The notes: a model not told the origin generated them from the sequence alone. Shown: positions 28,717 to 37,623, numbered from the stretch's first letter. The stretch is DNA of 64,000 nt from Flavobacterium sp. MC2016-06 (GCF_009711165.2 NZ_WMID02000006.1:186001-250000), one strand, 5' to 3'. Translations and numbers: made by a program.

Positions 28717-30615
28717 TTAATAAGCTCTTGCGTCTTTTCCTTCATAAAAGTTCATAAAAGCTCTGTTTACAACACGATTTCCTCCTGGTGTAGGATAATC
28801 TCCCGTAAAATACCAGTCCCCTAAATTTTTAGGACATGCAATATGTAAATCTTCCACTTTTTGGAAAATAATTTTTACTTCGGCATTAATTTCTGGAGAG
28901 CTCAACATCTCTGCAATTTTATCTGAAATCTCTTCTGGAGTAAATTGATCGTATATGGCAGTTACATAATTTACAACATCTGTATCAACAAAGTTTTCTT
29001 GTGCTTTACATTTAGCGTAAACTTCGTCTACTATATGGTATAAGTTTCTTTCTTTTAATAAAGCCAATGCCGCTCTAAAAGCAACAAGACCTTCTAGTTT
29101 TGCCATATCGATTCCGTAACAATCAGGATAACGAATTTGCGGTGCAGATGAAACGATTACGATACGTTTAGGTTTTAAACGGTCCATCATTTTAATGATA
29201 CTCATTTTAAGAGTAGTACCACGTACAATACTGTCGTCTATGATAACTAAATTGTCAGTTGGCTTAATTACTCCGTAAGTAACATCATAAACGTGAGCGA
29301 CTAAATCGTCACGGCTGCTGTCTTCTGTAATAAAGGTTCTAAGTTTAGCATCTTTAATAGCAACTTTCTCTGTACGAATCTTTACGGCTAATAATTCTTG
29401 TAAAGTTTCTGCAGTAAGAGTATTTCTATTTTCTAAAATATAATTGTTTTTACGCTGATTCAAGAAATCCTGAGCCGCTTCAACCAATCCATAAAAAGAA
29501 GTTTCGGCAGTATTCGGAATATAAGAGAAAACAGTGTTGTCTGTATCGCTGTCAATAGATTTAAGAACTGCAGGTAAAATTAGTTTACCTAAGTCTTTAC
29601 GTTCTTGATAGATTTCAGCATCACTTCCTCTAGAGAAATAGATTCTTTCAAAAGAACACGCTTTTTTAACGGTTGGTTCTAGGATTTGCTCCATAGTAAC
29701 TTTTCCGTTTTTCTTGATAATTAAAGCATTTCCTGGTTCAACTTCCTGAACACTTTCAAAAGGTACATTAAATACAGTTTGAATTACCGGACGCTCAGAA
29801 GCTACTACAACTACTTCATCATCTTGATAGAAATAAGCTGGACGAATCCCTGCTGGATCTCTAAAAACAAAAGCATCACCATGACCTAATAAACCGGCCA
29901 TTGCGTAACCTCCGTCAAGATTTTTAGCCGAGCGGGTTAATATTTTTGCAATATCCAAACGTTCTGCAATAACAGGAGAAGCTTCTCTTTTAGAGTAACC
30001 TTCTTGTTTACAGTCTTGGTACAATTGCATTACTTCTTTATCTAAAAAGTGACCAATTTTTTCCATTACCGTAACGGTATCAGCCATTTCTTTTGGATGT
30101 TGTCCAAGCTCAACTAAATTTTCGAAAAGCTCTTTAACATTTGTCATGTTGAAGTTACCAGCCAAAATCAAGTTACGGTGCATCCAGTTACTTTGACGTA
30201 AAAATGGGTGTACACTTTCTATGCTGTTTTTTCCAAAAGTTCCGTAACGAACGTGTCCTAAAAACAATTCTCCTATATACGGAATTTCAGCTTTTAGTTT
30301 TTGCATGTCGTCAGCAAGTTCAGGACGTGCAGTAAGCTCTTCGTTGATGCGCTCATTGATTTGCTTAAATACATCTTGTATTGGCTGTGCATGATTAGAA
30401 CGAACTCTGCTTATGTAGCGTTGTCCAGGTTCTACATCTAATTTGATGCTTGCAAAACCAGCACCATCTTGACCACGGTTGTGCTGTTTTTCCATCATTA
30501 GATACATTTTTTGCATCCCGTAAAAAGCAGTTCCGTATTTTTCTTTGTAATATTCAAGCGGTTTCAGTAGTCTAACTAAGGCTATACCACATTCGTGTTT
30601 TAAAGCGTCGCTCAT
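28717..30615 (-). CDS. purF: Amidophosphoribosyltransferase (Bacteroidota long form)
   Basis: Catalyses the first committed step of purine synthesis, PRPP plus glutamine to phosphoribosylamine. The nucleophile is Cys9 after a short propeptide (MSDALKHE), as in class II glutamine amidotransferases. NRGQDGAGFAS, GHVRYGTFG and the Ntn-type glutaminase core follow. The PRPP site is VIIDDSIVRGTT in the C-terminal half. At 632 residues it is longer than the ~500-residue Escherichia coli enzyme, with extra helices in the glutaminase half, as is usual in Bacteroidota. It lies 80 bases downstream of the PfkB kinase gene, but a hairpin between them suggests partly separate transcription. Confidence 0.93.
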   Translation of the reverse strand: MSDALKHECGIALVRLLKPLEYYKEKYGTAFYGMQKMYLMMEKQHNRGQDGAGFASIKLDVEPGQRYISRVRSNHAQPIQDVFKQINERINEELTARPELADDMQKLKAEIPYIGELFLGHVRYGTFGKNSIESVHPFLRQSNWMHRNLILAGNFNMTNVKELFENLVELGQHPKEMADTVTVMEKIGHFLDKEVMQLYQDCKQEGYSKREASPVIAERLDIAKILTRSAKNLDGGYAMAGLLGHGDAFVFRDPAGIRPAYFYQDDEVVVVASERPVIQTVFNVPFESVQEVEPGNALIIKKNGKVTMEQILEPTVKKACSFERIYFSRGSDAEIYQERKDLGKLILPAVLKSIDSDTDNTVFSYIPNTAETSFYGLVEAAQDFLNQRKNNYILENRNTLTAETLQELLAVKIRTEKVAIKDAKLRTFITEDSSRDDLVAHVYDVTYGVIKPTDNLVIIDDSIVRGTTLKMSIIKMMDRLKPKRIVIVSSAPQIRYPDCYGIDMAKLEGLVAFRAALALLKERNLYHIVDEVYAKCKAQENFVDTDVVNYVTAIYDQFTPEEISDKIAEMLSSPEINAEVKIIFQKVEDLHIACPKNLGDWYFTGDYPTPGGNRVVNRAFMNFYEGKDARAY

Positions 30616-30662
30616 TGTTTTTTATTTTGTGTTGTTGTGTAAGTTGTGTGTATTAACGTAAT

Positions 30663-30690
30663 AAAAAAGCCCCGTTTTATCGAGGCTCTT
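30663..30690 (-). terminator. Terminator between the PfkB kinase gene and purF
   Basis: On the minus strand: AGCCTCG-ATAAAA-CGGGGCT followed by TTTTT, a 7-bp stem with one T-G pair. It lies just after the kinase stop and would end or attenuate transcription before purF. Confidence 0.65.
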
Positions 30691-30695
30691 AGGCA

Positions 30696-31619
30696 TTATA
30701 TTTCTATGTCAAACTGGGTTAACGATTTAAATTGCTGTAATCGAATCGCTACTTCAGCTTTGCTTAATGTTTCCATCCTTTCGGTTCCAAATTTCTCTAC
30801 ACAGAATGAAGCTAGATTTGAACCGTAAATTATTGCATTTTTCATATTGTTAAACGAGATGTTTTCGCTTTGCGTAATAAATCCAGAAAAACCACCTGCA
30901 AAAGTGTCTCCAGCTCCAGTTGGATCATAAACATCTTCTAATGGTAAAGCTGGTGCAAAAAACACTTCTCTGTTATGGAAGATAAGTGCGCCGTGTTCTC
31001 CTTTTTTGATCACAACATACTTAGGTCCCATATCTTGAATTTTGCTTGCCGCTTTTACTAATGAATATTCACCAGAAAGCTGTCTAGCTTCTTCGTCATT
31101 GATAGTAATAACGTCTACACGTTTAATAACATCAAGTAATTCAGGAAGAGCACAGTCCATCCAAAAATTCATAGTGTCTAAAACTACTAATTTTGGTTTT
31201 TTCTCTAATTGATCTAAAACACTGCTTTGTACTAACGGATGCAAGTTTCCTAACATCACCACGTCTGAGTCTTTAAAGTTTTGAGGAACTTTTGGCTGAA
31301 AATCTGCCAAAACGTTTAATTCTGTTACTAAAGTATCTCTAGAATTTAAATCGTTATGGTATAAACCGCTCCAGAAAAAGGTTTTGCCGCCTTTTACAAT
31401 TTCGATACCAGAAATATCGATATTTTTTGAAGTCAATAAATCTAAATGTTCTTGAGGAAAATCGTCACCAACTACAGAAACAATGGCCGATTGTAAGTTA
31501 AAAAAAGATGCCGATAAACCAATATACGTTGCAGCACCACCTAATATTTTATCTGTTTTTCCGAAAGGAGTTTCAATCGCGTCGAAAGCAACCGTTCCAA
31601 CAATCAATAGTTTATTCAT
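30696..31619 (-). CDS. PfkB-family sugar/nucleoside kinase
   Basis: A 307-residue ribokinase-fold kinase. The N-terminus MNKLLIVGTVAFDAIETPFG with GGAATYIGLSA holds the substrate-side glycine motif. The C-terminal PfkB signature DPTGAGDTFAGGFSGF includes the catalytic Asp and the anion hole. The lid and substrate residues do not tell me whether it takes adenosine, ribose or another sugar. The close placement before purF suggests a link to purine or ribose metabolism. It belongs to the core region and shows no sign of transfer. Confidence 0.88.
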   Translation of the reverse strand: MNKLLIVGTVAFDAIETPFGKTDKILGGAATYIGLSASFFNLQSAIVSVVGDDFPQEHLDLLTSKNIDISGIEIVKGGKTFFWSGLYHNDLNSRDTLVTELNVLADFQPKVPQNFKDSDVVMLGNLHPLVQSSVLDQLEKKPKLVVLDTMNFWMDCALPELLDVIKRVDVITINDEEARQLSGEYSLVKAASKIQDMGPKYVVIKKGEHGALIFHNREVFFAPALPLEDVYDPTGAGDTFAGGFSGFITQSENISFNNMKNAIIYGSNLASFCVEKFGTERMETLSKAEVAIRLQQFKSLTQFDIEI

Positions 31620-31847
31620 TTTATGAATTTCGAATTAGGGTGCAAAGATACTTCATAAGTTACAATATTGCAACGGTTTGCACTCTCAAAATTTTCACAA
31701 AAACACAATAACGTTTTCGGGCTTAAAAGTATTGTAAATGAGGTTTTTAAATAAGCCTCTTCTGAGTGCTTAAAATAAACTTTTCTAGTTTAAATAACAA
31801 TGTTTGGTTTGATTTTTTTCTTCTTTTTAAGATTTAAAATGAAGACT

Positions 31848-32243
31848 TTATAATTGATATTTTTTATTGAAATAATTTTTCAAAACCCCAATTTGTATTA
31901 GAATCATAAACGGAACAACTAAAAATGCATAAAGAATGCTCTTAGAAATATGAATTCCCGAAAACAAATCAGAAAATTTAGCAGTATAAGATTCGTCTAT
32001 TTTTATGTCGTATGCTGTATTACCAAACAAAAAGGCACAACTAATTAAAGCAATTAATGCTCCTATAATAAGAATCCAGATTTGCTTTGAAATTAAAGGT
32101 TTGTAAGCCTTGATTTTATTTTCTTGGACAGTTAAAACTTGAGACATTATTTTTGAAGTAAAGTCAATAGACGGTGACTCCAAACTATTGTCGGCCATCA
32201 TTTTATCAATAAGGTTTTCTATATTTTTATCGCTCTCTTTCAT
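31848..32243 (-). CDS. Putative anti-sigma factor, small membrane protein
   Basis: A 131-residue protein with a short N-terminal cytoplasmic region (MKESDKNIENLIDKMMADNSLESPS) and two hydrophobic helices, at about 50-70 (IWILIIGALIALISCAFLFG) and 100-118 (ILYAFLVVPFMILIQIGVL). Its start overlaps the end of the ECF sigma gene by 17 bases, the classical arrangement for a cognate membrane anti-sigma factor that sequesters the sigma until a signal arrives. It lacks a recognisable zinc-binding ZAS motif (no HxxxCxxC), so the assignment rests on context and topology. Confidence 0.7.
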   Translation of the reverse strand: MKESDKNIENLIDKMMADNSLESPSIDFTSKIMSQVLTVQENKIKAYKPLISKQIWILIIGALIALISCAFLFGNTAYDIKIDESYTAKFSDLFSGIHISKSILYAFLVVPFMILIQIGVLKNYFNKKYQL

Positions 32244-32814
32244 AATACTCTACTATTTCTGGTTCTAATTGCTTCTTTAAAATTACAGCTAATTTCTGTC
32301 GGCTTCTAAATAATTTTACTTTGGCGTTGTTGGTCGATATATTCATGATTTTTCCGATTTCTTCTAAACTTTGATCATCAAAATAAAATAAAGTCAGTAG
32401 AACATTGTCGTCACTTGGTAACAAATTTAAGCAATTTTGAATCGTTTGTTTACGTTCTTTTTCTTCTAAAGCACTCAAAGCATTGTCCATTGTTTTGATT
32501 AAATGTGCCGAAAATTCATCAATCGAAATATTGTTGTCTTCTTTTTTGTTTTTCTTCAAACGATCTAAACAAGTATTGTAAGCAATTTTATAAATCCAAG
32601 TTGAGAATTTAGAATCGCCTTTAAACTTGTTTAGAGAATTATAAATTTTTATAAAAGTGTCTTGCGCCACTTCTTCAGCTTCTTCTCTGTTTTTAACCAT
32701 TTTGAGTGCCAAAGTAAAAATCATATCCTTATACCGATTAACAACTACAGCAAATGCATTGCTGTCACCTTGCGTAATTAAATTGATATAATGTTGATCT
32801 TCTAAAGTACTCAT
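32227..32814 (-). CDS. ECF-type RNA polymerase sigma factor
   Basis: A 195-residue group IV sigma factor. Region 2 contains DMIFTLALKMVKNREEAEEVAQDTFIKIY and FSTWIYKIAYNTCLDRLKK, covering core binding and -10 recognition. Region 4 contains SLEEIGKIMNISTNNAKVKLFRSRQKL, the -35-binding helix-turn-helix. It directs RNA polymerase to alternative promoters, probably envelope-related. Its own upstream region carries TGTAACC-N16-CGTC, matched exactly in front of the gene at 33283, which suggests autoregulation. A separate TACTTTTG element on the minus strand (32852-32859) could give basal expression. The overlapping downstream gene is the probable anti-sigma factor. Confidence 0.95.
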   Translation of the reverse strand: MSTLEDQHYINLITQGDSNAFAVVVNRYKDMIFTLALKMVKNREEAEEVAQDTFIKIYNSLNKFKGDSKFSTWIYKIAYNTCLDRLKKNKKEDNNISIDEFSAHLIKTMDNALSALEEKERKQTIQNCLNLLPSDDNVLLTLFYFDDQSLEEIGKIMNISTNNAKVKLFRSRQKLAVILKKQLEPEIVEYYERER

Positions 32815-32823
32815 ATTATATAA

Positions 32824-32850
32824 GACGATAACTTATTTGTTTAGGTTACA
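32824..32850 (-). promoter_or_regulatory. ECF-type promoter upstream of the sigma operon
   Basis: On the minus strand, TGTAACC (32850-32844), a 16-base spacer beginning TAAACAAA, then CGTCTTATA (32827-32819). The same layout with the same spacer length occurs at 33223-33249. The -10 part ends only five bases before the ATG, so this transcript would be nearly leaderless. Confidence 0.7.
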
Positions 32851-32954
32851 GCAAAAGTAAAAAAGTTTCAGGTTTCAGGTTTTCAATTCTTTGCACGATA
32901 TTGTCATCCTATGTTTGCAGAAGTAGATACGTAAGAAGTTTTAGTATTACGAGA

Positions 32955-32987
32955 AGCTTTGTCAAAGTTTAAAACTTTGACAAAGCT
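32955..32987. repeat. Near-perfect 33-bp inverted repeat
   Basis: Two 16-base arms, AGCTTTGTCAAAGTTT and its complement, around one central base. No gene uses it as a terminator directly, so it is more likely an intergenic palindromic element than a transcription stop. Confidence 0.7.
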
Positions 32988-33013
32988 AAAGACACATAGT
33001 TTATGCGTAAAGC

Positions 33014-33116
33014 TTGTCATTCTGAGGAACGAAGAATCTTCGCAAGTAACTCTACAATTAAAATCAAATCTTTGCGGAGTTTCTCACGAAAATTCTTCGT
33101 TCCTCAGAATGACAAA
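33014..33116. repeat. Inverted pair of dispersed GTCATTCTGAGGAACGAAG elements
   Basis: TTGTCATTCTGAGGAACGAA begins at 33014 and its complement occupies 33095-33114, so a long hairpin could form. A related single copy lies at 62586 and a diverged one near 34213. This fits a dispersed REP-like family. Confidence 0.75.
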
Positions 33117-33222
33117 ACAAACGTGAAGATGTTTAGTTTCTCTTCATATGTATTATAGTCAAACTTAAATTATCTTACATTACTTATATGGTTTAAGTTT
33201 TTGGAATTTTTTTTCAAATTCT

Positions 33223-33249
33223 TGTAACCTAAACAAAACTCTTCTCGTC
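33223..33249 (+). promoter_or_regulatory. ECF-type promoter of the gene at 33283
   Basis: TGTAACC (33223-33229), a 16-base spacer beginning TAAACAAA, then CGTC (33246-33249) followed by ATATA. It is identical in elements and spacing to the site in front of the sigma gene. The -10 part ends 33 bases before the start codon. Confidence 0.72.
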
Positions 33250-33282
33250 ATATAAAGTATCAATCAATTAAAAATAGATATT

Positions 33283-33624
33283 ATGTACATGTTAATCCCA
33301 ATCAGTTTTTTTCTAATGGTCTTCGGAATTGCTTACCTTGTTTATTCAACAAGAAATAGAGAGCGTTTGGCTCTTATTGAAAAAGGTGTTGATGCCAGTA
33401 TTTTTTTAGAGGGAAGAAATAATAAGGTACCGGCTTGGAAAGTTTTTGTTTTGAATTTTGCTTTCCTTTTAATCGGAGTTGGACTTGGATTTTTTATCGC
33501 TTTATTTATTTCAACTTATACGCAAATGAATTCAGATGTTATTTATCCGGCAACCATTATTACAATGTCTGGAGTTGGTTTGCTGGCTGGATTTCACCGA
33601 GCAAAAGATTTAGACAAAGAGTAA
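33283..33624 (+). CDS. Small inner-membrane protein, DUF6249-like, predicted ECF sigma target
   Basis: A 113-residue protein with three hydrophobic segments at about 3-20 (LIPISFFLMVFGIAYLVY), 53-75 (VFVLNFAFLLIGVGLGFFIALFI) and 85-102 (VIYPATIITMSGVGLLAGF). Between the first two is a charged loop with RNRERLALIEKGVDAS, which is frequent in DUF6249-type membrane proteins. The function is unknown. It is transcribed away from the ECF sigma operon and carries the same ECF-type promoter, so it is probably a member of that regulon and may take part in envelope stress handling. Confidence 0.75.
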   Translation: MYMLIPISFFLMVFGIAYLVYSTRNRERLALIEKGVDASIFLEGRNNKVPAWKVFVLNFAFLLIGVGLGFFIALFISTYTQMNSDVIYPATIITMSGVGLLAGFHRAKDLDKE

Positions 33625-33648
33625 ATAAGAATTTAAGTTAGTAATTTG

Positions 33649-33695
33649 AATAGCGTATCGAAAAATATTGTTTTTTTTGATACGCTATTTTTTTT
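33649..33695. terminator. Bidirectional terminator between the DUF6249-like gene and rnhA
   Basis: Arms AATAGCGTATC and GATACGCTATT with A- and T-runs, between two convergent genes. The loop is about 19 bases. Confidence 0.7.
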
Positions 33696-34173
33696 ATTCC
33701 TTAGAGGCGACAGTTTCATAATAAACATCAACAGAAAGTTTGGGCTGCATTGATGCCATTACAGCCAATTGATCGCAGCGTTCGTTTTGAGGATGATTGT
33801 TGTGGCCTTTAATCCATTTAAAATCTACCTGATGTTTTCGGTACGTTATTAAAAAACGTTTCCACAAATCAGGATTTTTTTTGCCGGTATATCCTTTTTT
33901 CTCCCATCCAAAAACCCATTTTTTTAAAACAGAATCTACTACATATTTAGAATCTGAAATTACTAGAACTTTCATATTTGGATTTTTGAGTTTTTCGAGA
34001 CCGACAATTACAGCCAAAAGTTCCATCCTATTATTAGTAGTAAGACGAAAACCTTCATAAAACTCTTTTTTGTGTGGAGTTCCAACCAATTCCATCACTA
34101 CGCCATAGCCACCATTTCCTGGATTACCTTTTGCAGCGCCATCTGTATATATATGTACTTCGTGTTGGGTCAT
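33694..34173 (-). CDS. rnhA: Ribonuclease HI
   Basis: Degrades the RNA strand of RNA-DNA hybrids. The 159-residue protein has the four carboxylates in order: Asp in IYTDGAAKGNPGNGGYG, Glu in TNNRMELLAV, Asp in ISDSKYVVDSV and Asp in NERCDQLA. The catalytic-loop His is in KGHNNHPQN. The length and the basic WVFGWEKKGYTGKKNPDLW handle region are normal. It is convergent with the DUF6249-like gene and lies 104 bases downstream of purN on the same strand. Confidence 0.96.
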   Translation of the reverse strand: MTQHEVHIYTDGAAKGNPGNGGYGVVMELVGTPHKKEFYEGFRLTTNNRMELLAVIVGLEKLKNPNMKVLVISDSKYVVDSVLKKWVFGWEKKGYTGKKNPDLWKRFLITYRKHQVDFKWIKGHNNHPQNERCDQLAVMASMQPKLSVDVYYETVASKE

Positions 34174-34277
34174 TATAGAATTTTAGATTTTAGAATTCAG
34201 ATTTAATATCCTTTCTCATTCTGAGCGAAGTCGAAGGATTGGAATTTGGTGTTTAAATTTTGAAATTTTTAAAAAAG

Positions 34278-34841
34278 TTATTCCTCTAATAATCTCGAAA
34301 TAATTTCCGGAAAATATTTTTGTTCTAATTCATGAATCTTTTCGGCTACAGTTTCAGCTGTGTCTTCTTCTGTCAGCGCTACATTCTTCTGAAAAATAAT
34401 AGCACCTTCGTCATAATTTTCATTTACAAAATGAATTGAGATTCCAGTTTCTTTTTCTTTGTTTTCGACTACTGCCCTGTGTATATGCATGCCATACATT
34501 CCTTTTCCACCATAATTAGGTAAGAGAGCAGGATGTATGTTTATTATTTTATTAGGATATTTCTCGATTATGTTTTCTGGGAATTTGAGTAAAAAACCAG
34601 CAAGGACAATCAAATCTGGATCGATTTTTTCTATTTTTTGTAATATGTTTCTTTCTAAAAGTTCCGTTTTCGAGAAGATTTCAACCGAAATTTGATGATT
34701 TTTTGCTCTTTCAATGACTTTTGCCGAAGCATTATTGGTAAATACAGAAACGACCTTTGCAATTTTGGTTTTTGCAAAATGTTTTATAATATTTTCTGCA
34801 TTACTTCCTGATCCTGAGGCAAAAACAATAATTTTTTTCAT
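34278..34841 (-). CDS. purN: Phosphoribosylglycinamide formyltransferase
   Basis: Transfers a formyl group from 10-formyl-THF to GAR in purine synthesis. The 187-residue protein begins MKKIIVFASGSGSNAENIIKHF, the GAR-binding loop. The catalytic Asn and His are in INIHPALLPNYGGKGMYG, and the Asp region is VNENYDEGAIIFQ. The frame continues 33 codons upstream, but that stretch is hydrophobic and not family-like, so I chose the ATG complement at 34841. It is divergent from acpP. Confidence 0.94.
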   Translation of the reverse strand: MKKIIVFASGSGSNAENIIKHFAKTKIAKVVSVFTNNASAKVIERAKNHQISVEIFSKTELLERNILQKIEKIDPDLIVLAGFLLKFPENIIEKYPNKIINIHPALLPNYGGKGMYGMHIHRAVVENKEKETGISIHFVNENYDEGAIIFQKNVALTEEDTAETVAEKIHELEQKYFPEIISRLLEE

Positions 34842-34978
34842 AATAGTATTTATTTTGAGAATGCAAAAAACGGAATAAAAAACGAAAATAAATAGCTTTA
34901 AAAGACCTTTCTTGAAATTAATTTTATAAATTAGTGTCACATTTATAAACTAAATCGTGGTTTTAAAATAAAGTTTTT

Positions 34979-34986
34979 TATTTTTG
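34979..34986 (+). promoter_or_regulatory. Candidate -7 element of acpP (TATTTTTG)
   Basis: An exact TAnnTTTG match 30 bases before the acpP start codon. Confidence 0.5.
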
Positions 34987-35016
34987 CCAACAAATTAAAT
35001 TCTAAAATTAAAGATT

Positions 35017-35253
35017 ATGTCAGACATTGCATCAAGAGTAAAAGCGATTATCGTAGACAAATTAGGTGTTGACGAAAACGAAGTTGTAACAGAAGCAAGC
35101 TTCACTAATGATTTGGGAGCTGACTCATTAGACACTGTTGAGCTTATTATGGAATTCGAAAAAGAATTTGATATCCAAATTCCAGACGATCAAGCAGAAA
35201 ACATTGCTACTGTTGGTCAAGCTATTTCTTATATCGAGGAAGCTAAAAAATAA
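35017..35253 (+). CDS. acpP: Acyl carrier protein
   Basis: A 78-residue acidic carrier of growing fatty acyl chains. Ser37 in [10 protein letters not shown] is the 4'-phosphopantetheine site, within the invariant DSLDTVE motif. The four-helix pattern and the [21 protein letters not shown]-terminal half are typical. It is the first gene of the cluster acpP-fabF-rnc, which is conserved in many bacteria. A long hairpin between it and fabF may lower downstream transcription and keep ACP in excess. Confidence 0.98.
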   Translation: MSDIASRVKAIIVDKLGVDENEVVTEASFTNDLGADSLDTVELIMEFEKEFDIQIPDDQAENIATVGQAISYIEEAKK

Positions 35254-35261
35254 TAAATACG

Positions 35262-35351
35262 CACCCGAATTTTAAAAATTCCAAATTTGAATGTCCAAAT
35301 TCCAAAATTGGGATTTGTTTTTAAAAAATTGGAATTTTTATAAATCGGGTG
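35262..35351. terminator. Long hairpin between acpP and fabF
   Basis: Outer arms CACCCGA (35262-35268) and TCGGGTG (35345-35351), followed by T-rich sequence, enclose several AATTCCAAA/TTTGGAATT-like repeats that can pair with one another. It probably acts as an attenuator or partial terminator after acpP. Confidence 0.6.
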
Positions 35352-35494
35352 TTATTATTTTTTTTTAAATTTAAATTTCGATTGGTTTTTCAATCAAAAA
35401 GATATATTTATATTGTAATGCCCATGGCTCTTAAGTAAACAATACAGTTAAGAAAGCGTGGGTTTTATTTGTTTAAAGTACAAAATACATATTT

Positions 35495-36748
35495 ATGACG
35501 TTAAAGCGAGTTGTTGTAACAGGATTAGGTGCTCTTACTCCTATCGGGAATAATATCCAGGATTATTGGGAGGCACTTTTGAATGGAGTTAGCGGAGCCG
35601 CTCCAATCACGTATTATGATACAGAAAAGCATAAAACGAAATTTGCCTGTGAAGTAAAAGGCTTCAATATTGAAGATTTTATGGATCGTAAAGAATCTCG
35701 AAGATTAGATAAATTCGCTCAATATGCAGTTGCTGCAAGTGATGAAGCTATTAAAGATGCTGGACTTACTAATGATAATATCGATAAAACAAGAGTTGGT
35801 GTTATCTGGGGAGCTGGAATTGGAGGTTTAGAAACTTTTCAAGAAGAGGTAATTTATTATGCTAAAGGTGATGGAACTCCAAAATTCAATCCGTTTTTTA
35901 TCCCTAAAATGATTGCCGATATTGCACCAGCACACATCTCGATGCGTAATGGTTATATGGGTCCAAATTATACTACGGTTTCTGCATGTGCATCTTCTGC
36001 AAATGCATTAATTGATGCTTTCAACTACATTCGTTTAGGAATGTGTGATGTTATTATTTCTGGTGGTTCAGAAGCTGCAATTACCATTGCCGGTATGGGA
36101 GGTTTTAACTCTATGCACGCTTTGTCTACAAGAAATGAAAGTCCAGAAACAGCTTCAAGACCTTTTGATGCAACTAGAGATGGTTTCGTTTTAGGAGAAG
36201 GAGCAGGAGCTTTAGTTCTTGAAGATTACGAACATGCTAAAGCACGTGGCGCAAAAATTTATTGCGAAATTGGCGGAGGCGGAATGTCATCTGATGCTTA
36301 CCACTTAACTGCACCACATCCAGAAGGAATTGGAGTTATTGCAGTAATGAAAAATACATTAAGAGATGCTGGAATGAACCCTGAAGATGTTGATCATATC
36401 AATACTCACGGAACTTCTACACCACTAGGTGATGTTGCCGAATTAAAGGCAATCAGTGCTGTTTTTGGTGAACATGCAAAAAACATCAACATCAACTCAA
36501 CAAAATCAATGACAGGACATTTACTTGGTGCTGCTGGTGCTATTGAAGCTATTGCTTCGATTTTGGCTATGAAGCATGGTATTGTTCCACCAACGATTAA
36601 TCATAAGGTAGTTGACGAAAATATTGATCCATCATTGAATCTTACCTTAAACAAACCTCAGAAAAGAGAAGTAAATGTTGCTATGAGTAACACTTTTGGT
36701 TTTGGTGGACACAATGCTTGTGTATTGTTTAAAAAATTAGTTGACTAA
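35495..36748 (+). CDS. fabF: 3-oxoacyl-[acyl-carrier-protein] synthase II
   Basis: Condenses malonyl-ACP with acyl-ACP in fatty acid elongation. The 417-residue protein has the Cys-His-His triad: Cys165 in TVSACASSANA, His in DHINTHGTSTPLGD and His in STKSMTGHLLGAAGA. The thiolase fold is complete, and the C-terminal NTFGFGGHNACVLFKK is the standard family ending. It follows acpP and lies 9 bases before rnc, so fabF and rnc should share a transcript. Confidence 0.98.
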   Translation: MTLKRVVVTGLGALTPIGNNIQDYWEALLNGVSGAAPITYYDTEKHKTKFACEVKGFNIEDFMDRKESRRLDKFAQYAVAASDEAIKDAGLTNDNIDKTRVGVIWGAGIGGLETFQEEVIYYAKGDGTPKFNPFFIPKMIADIAPAHISMRNGYMGPNYTTVSACASSANALIDAFNYIRLGMCDVIISGGSEAAITIAGMGGFNSMHALSTRNESPETASRPFDATRDGFVLGEGAGALVLEDYEHAKARGAKIYCEIGGGGMSSDAYHLTAPHPEGIGVIAVMKNTLRDAGMNPEDVDHINTHGTSTPLGDVAELKAISAVFGEHAKNININSTKSMTGHLLGAAGAIEAIASILAMKHGIVPPTINHKVVDENIDPSLNLTLNKPQKREVNVAMSNTFGFGGHNACVLFKKLVD

Positions 36749-36757
36749 TTTCTGTAT

Positions 36758-37498
36758 ATGAATATTATCAAAAAAATATTTTCTAAATCCCGTTCTCTAG
36801 AAGACGGGATTTTTTTTGACACTATTCAGAAAATACTTGGTTTTCAGCCTGCAAACATTGATTTTTACAAGAAAGCATTTACACATCGATCTTCAAATAA
36901 GTTAGATCAAAATGGACATCCAATAAATTATGAGCGATTAGAATTTTTGGGAGACGCCATGTTGAGTGCCGTAATTGCAGCGCATTTATTTAATAAAGCG
37001 CCAAATGGAGATGAAGGTTATCTTACCAAAATGCGTTCTAAAATTGTAAGCCGCGAACATCTTAACGAATTAGGGAAAGACCTAAATTTAGTTCGTTTTG
37101 TAGAAAGTAAAGTACCAATTCAGCATTTTGGAGAAAATATTCATGGTAATATTTTCGAATCACTTATAGGAGCAATTTATTTAGATAGAGGATATGCTTT
37201 TTGCGAAAAATTTATTCAAAAAAGAGTTGTTACTCCTTATGTTGATATTGCACGACTAGAAGGAAAAGTAATAAGTTATAAAAGTTTGGTTATCGAATGG
37301 TGTCAGAAAGAAAAGAGGATCTTTCATTATGATATTTTTGAAGATAACGGAATCGACGGGCAGCGTTTATTTGGTGTTAAGCTAAGTATAGATGATAAAG
37401 TTATTGCAAGAGCAAGAGCAACTTCAAAAAAGAAAGCTGAGGAGAAAGCATCGCAAAGGGCTTATTTTGCATTTCAAGAGAAAATAGACAAGAAATAG
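36758..37498 (+). CDS. rnc: Ribonuclease III
   Basis: Cleaves double-stranded RNA, including rRNA precursors. The signature NYERLEFLGDAML is near residue 60, the second acidic site HGNIFESLIGAIYLDRG near 130. The C-terminal double-stranded RNA-binding domain starts near 165 (SYKSLVIEWCQKEKRIFHYD) and ends with ATSKKKAEEKASQRAYFAF. The length of 246 residues is normal. The gene begins 9 bases after the fabF stop. Confidence 0.97.
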   Translation: MNIIKKIFSKSRSLEDGIFFDTIQKILGFQPANIDFYKKAFTHRSSNKLDQNGHPINYERLEFLGDAMLSAVIAAHLFNKAPNGDEGYLTKMRSKIVSREHLNELGKDLNLVRFVESKVPIQHFGENIHGNIFESLIGAIYLDRGYAFCEKFIQKRVVTPYVDIARLEGKVISYKSLVIEWCQKEKRIFHYDIFEDNGIDGQRLFGVKLSIDDKVIARARATSKKKAEEKASQRAYFAFQEKIDKK

Positions 37499-37623
37499 CT
37501 ACAAAAATGCTGTAACTTACTTAAAGCTATAACGTTTTCGTTTATAAATTAACAAAAACAACTACATCTTAACGATTGATGCTCCGTTAGAAATAGTATA
37601 TTTACACCTTGATTTTTCATGAC

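Noticed and set aside
37609..37623. TTG start for the IPExxxVDY gene.
   Set aside because: The ATG at 37624 gives the family N-terminus; the TTG adds five residues with no support.
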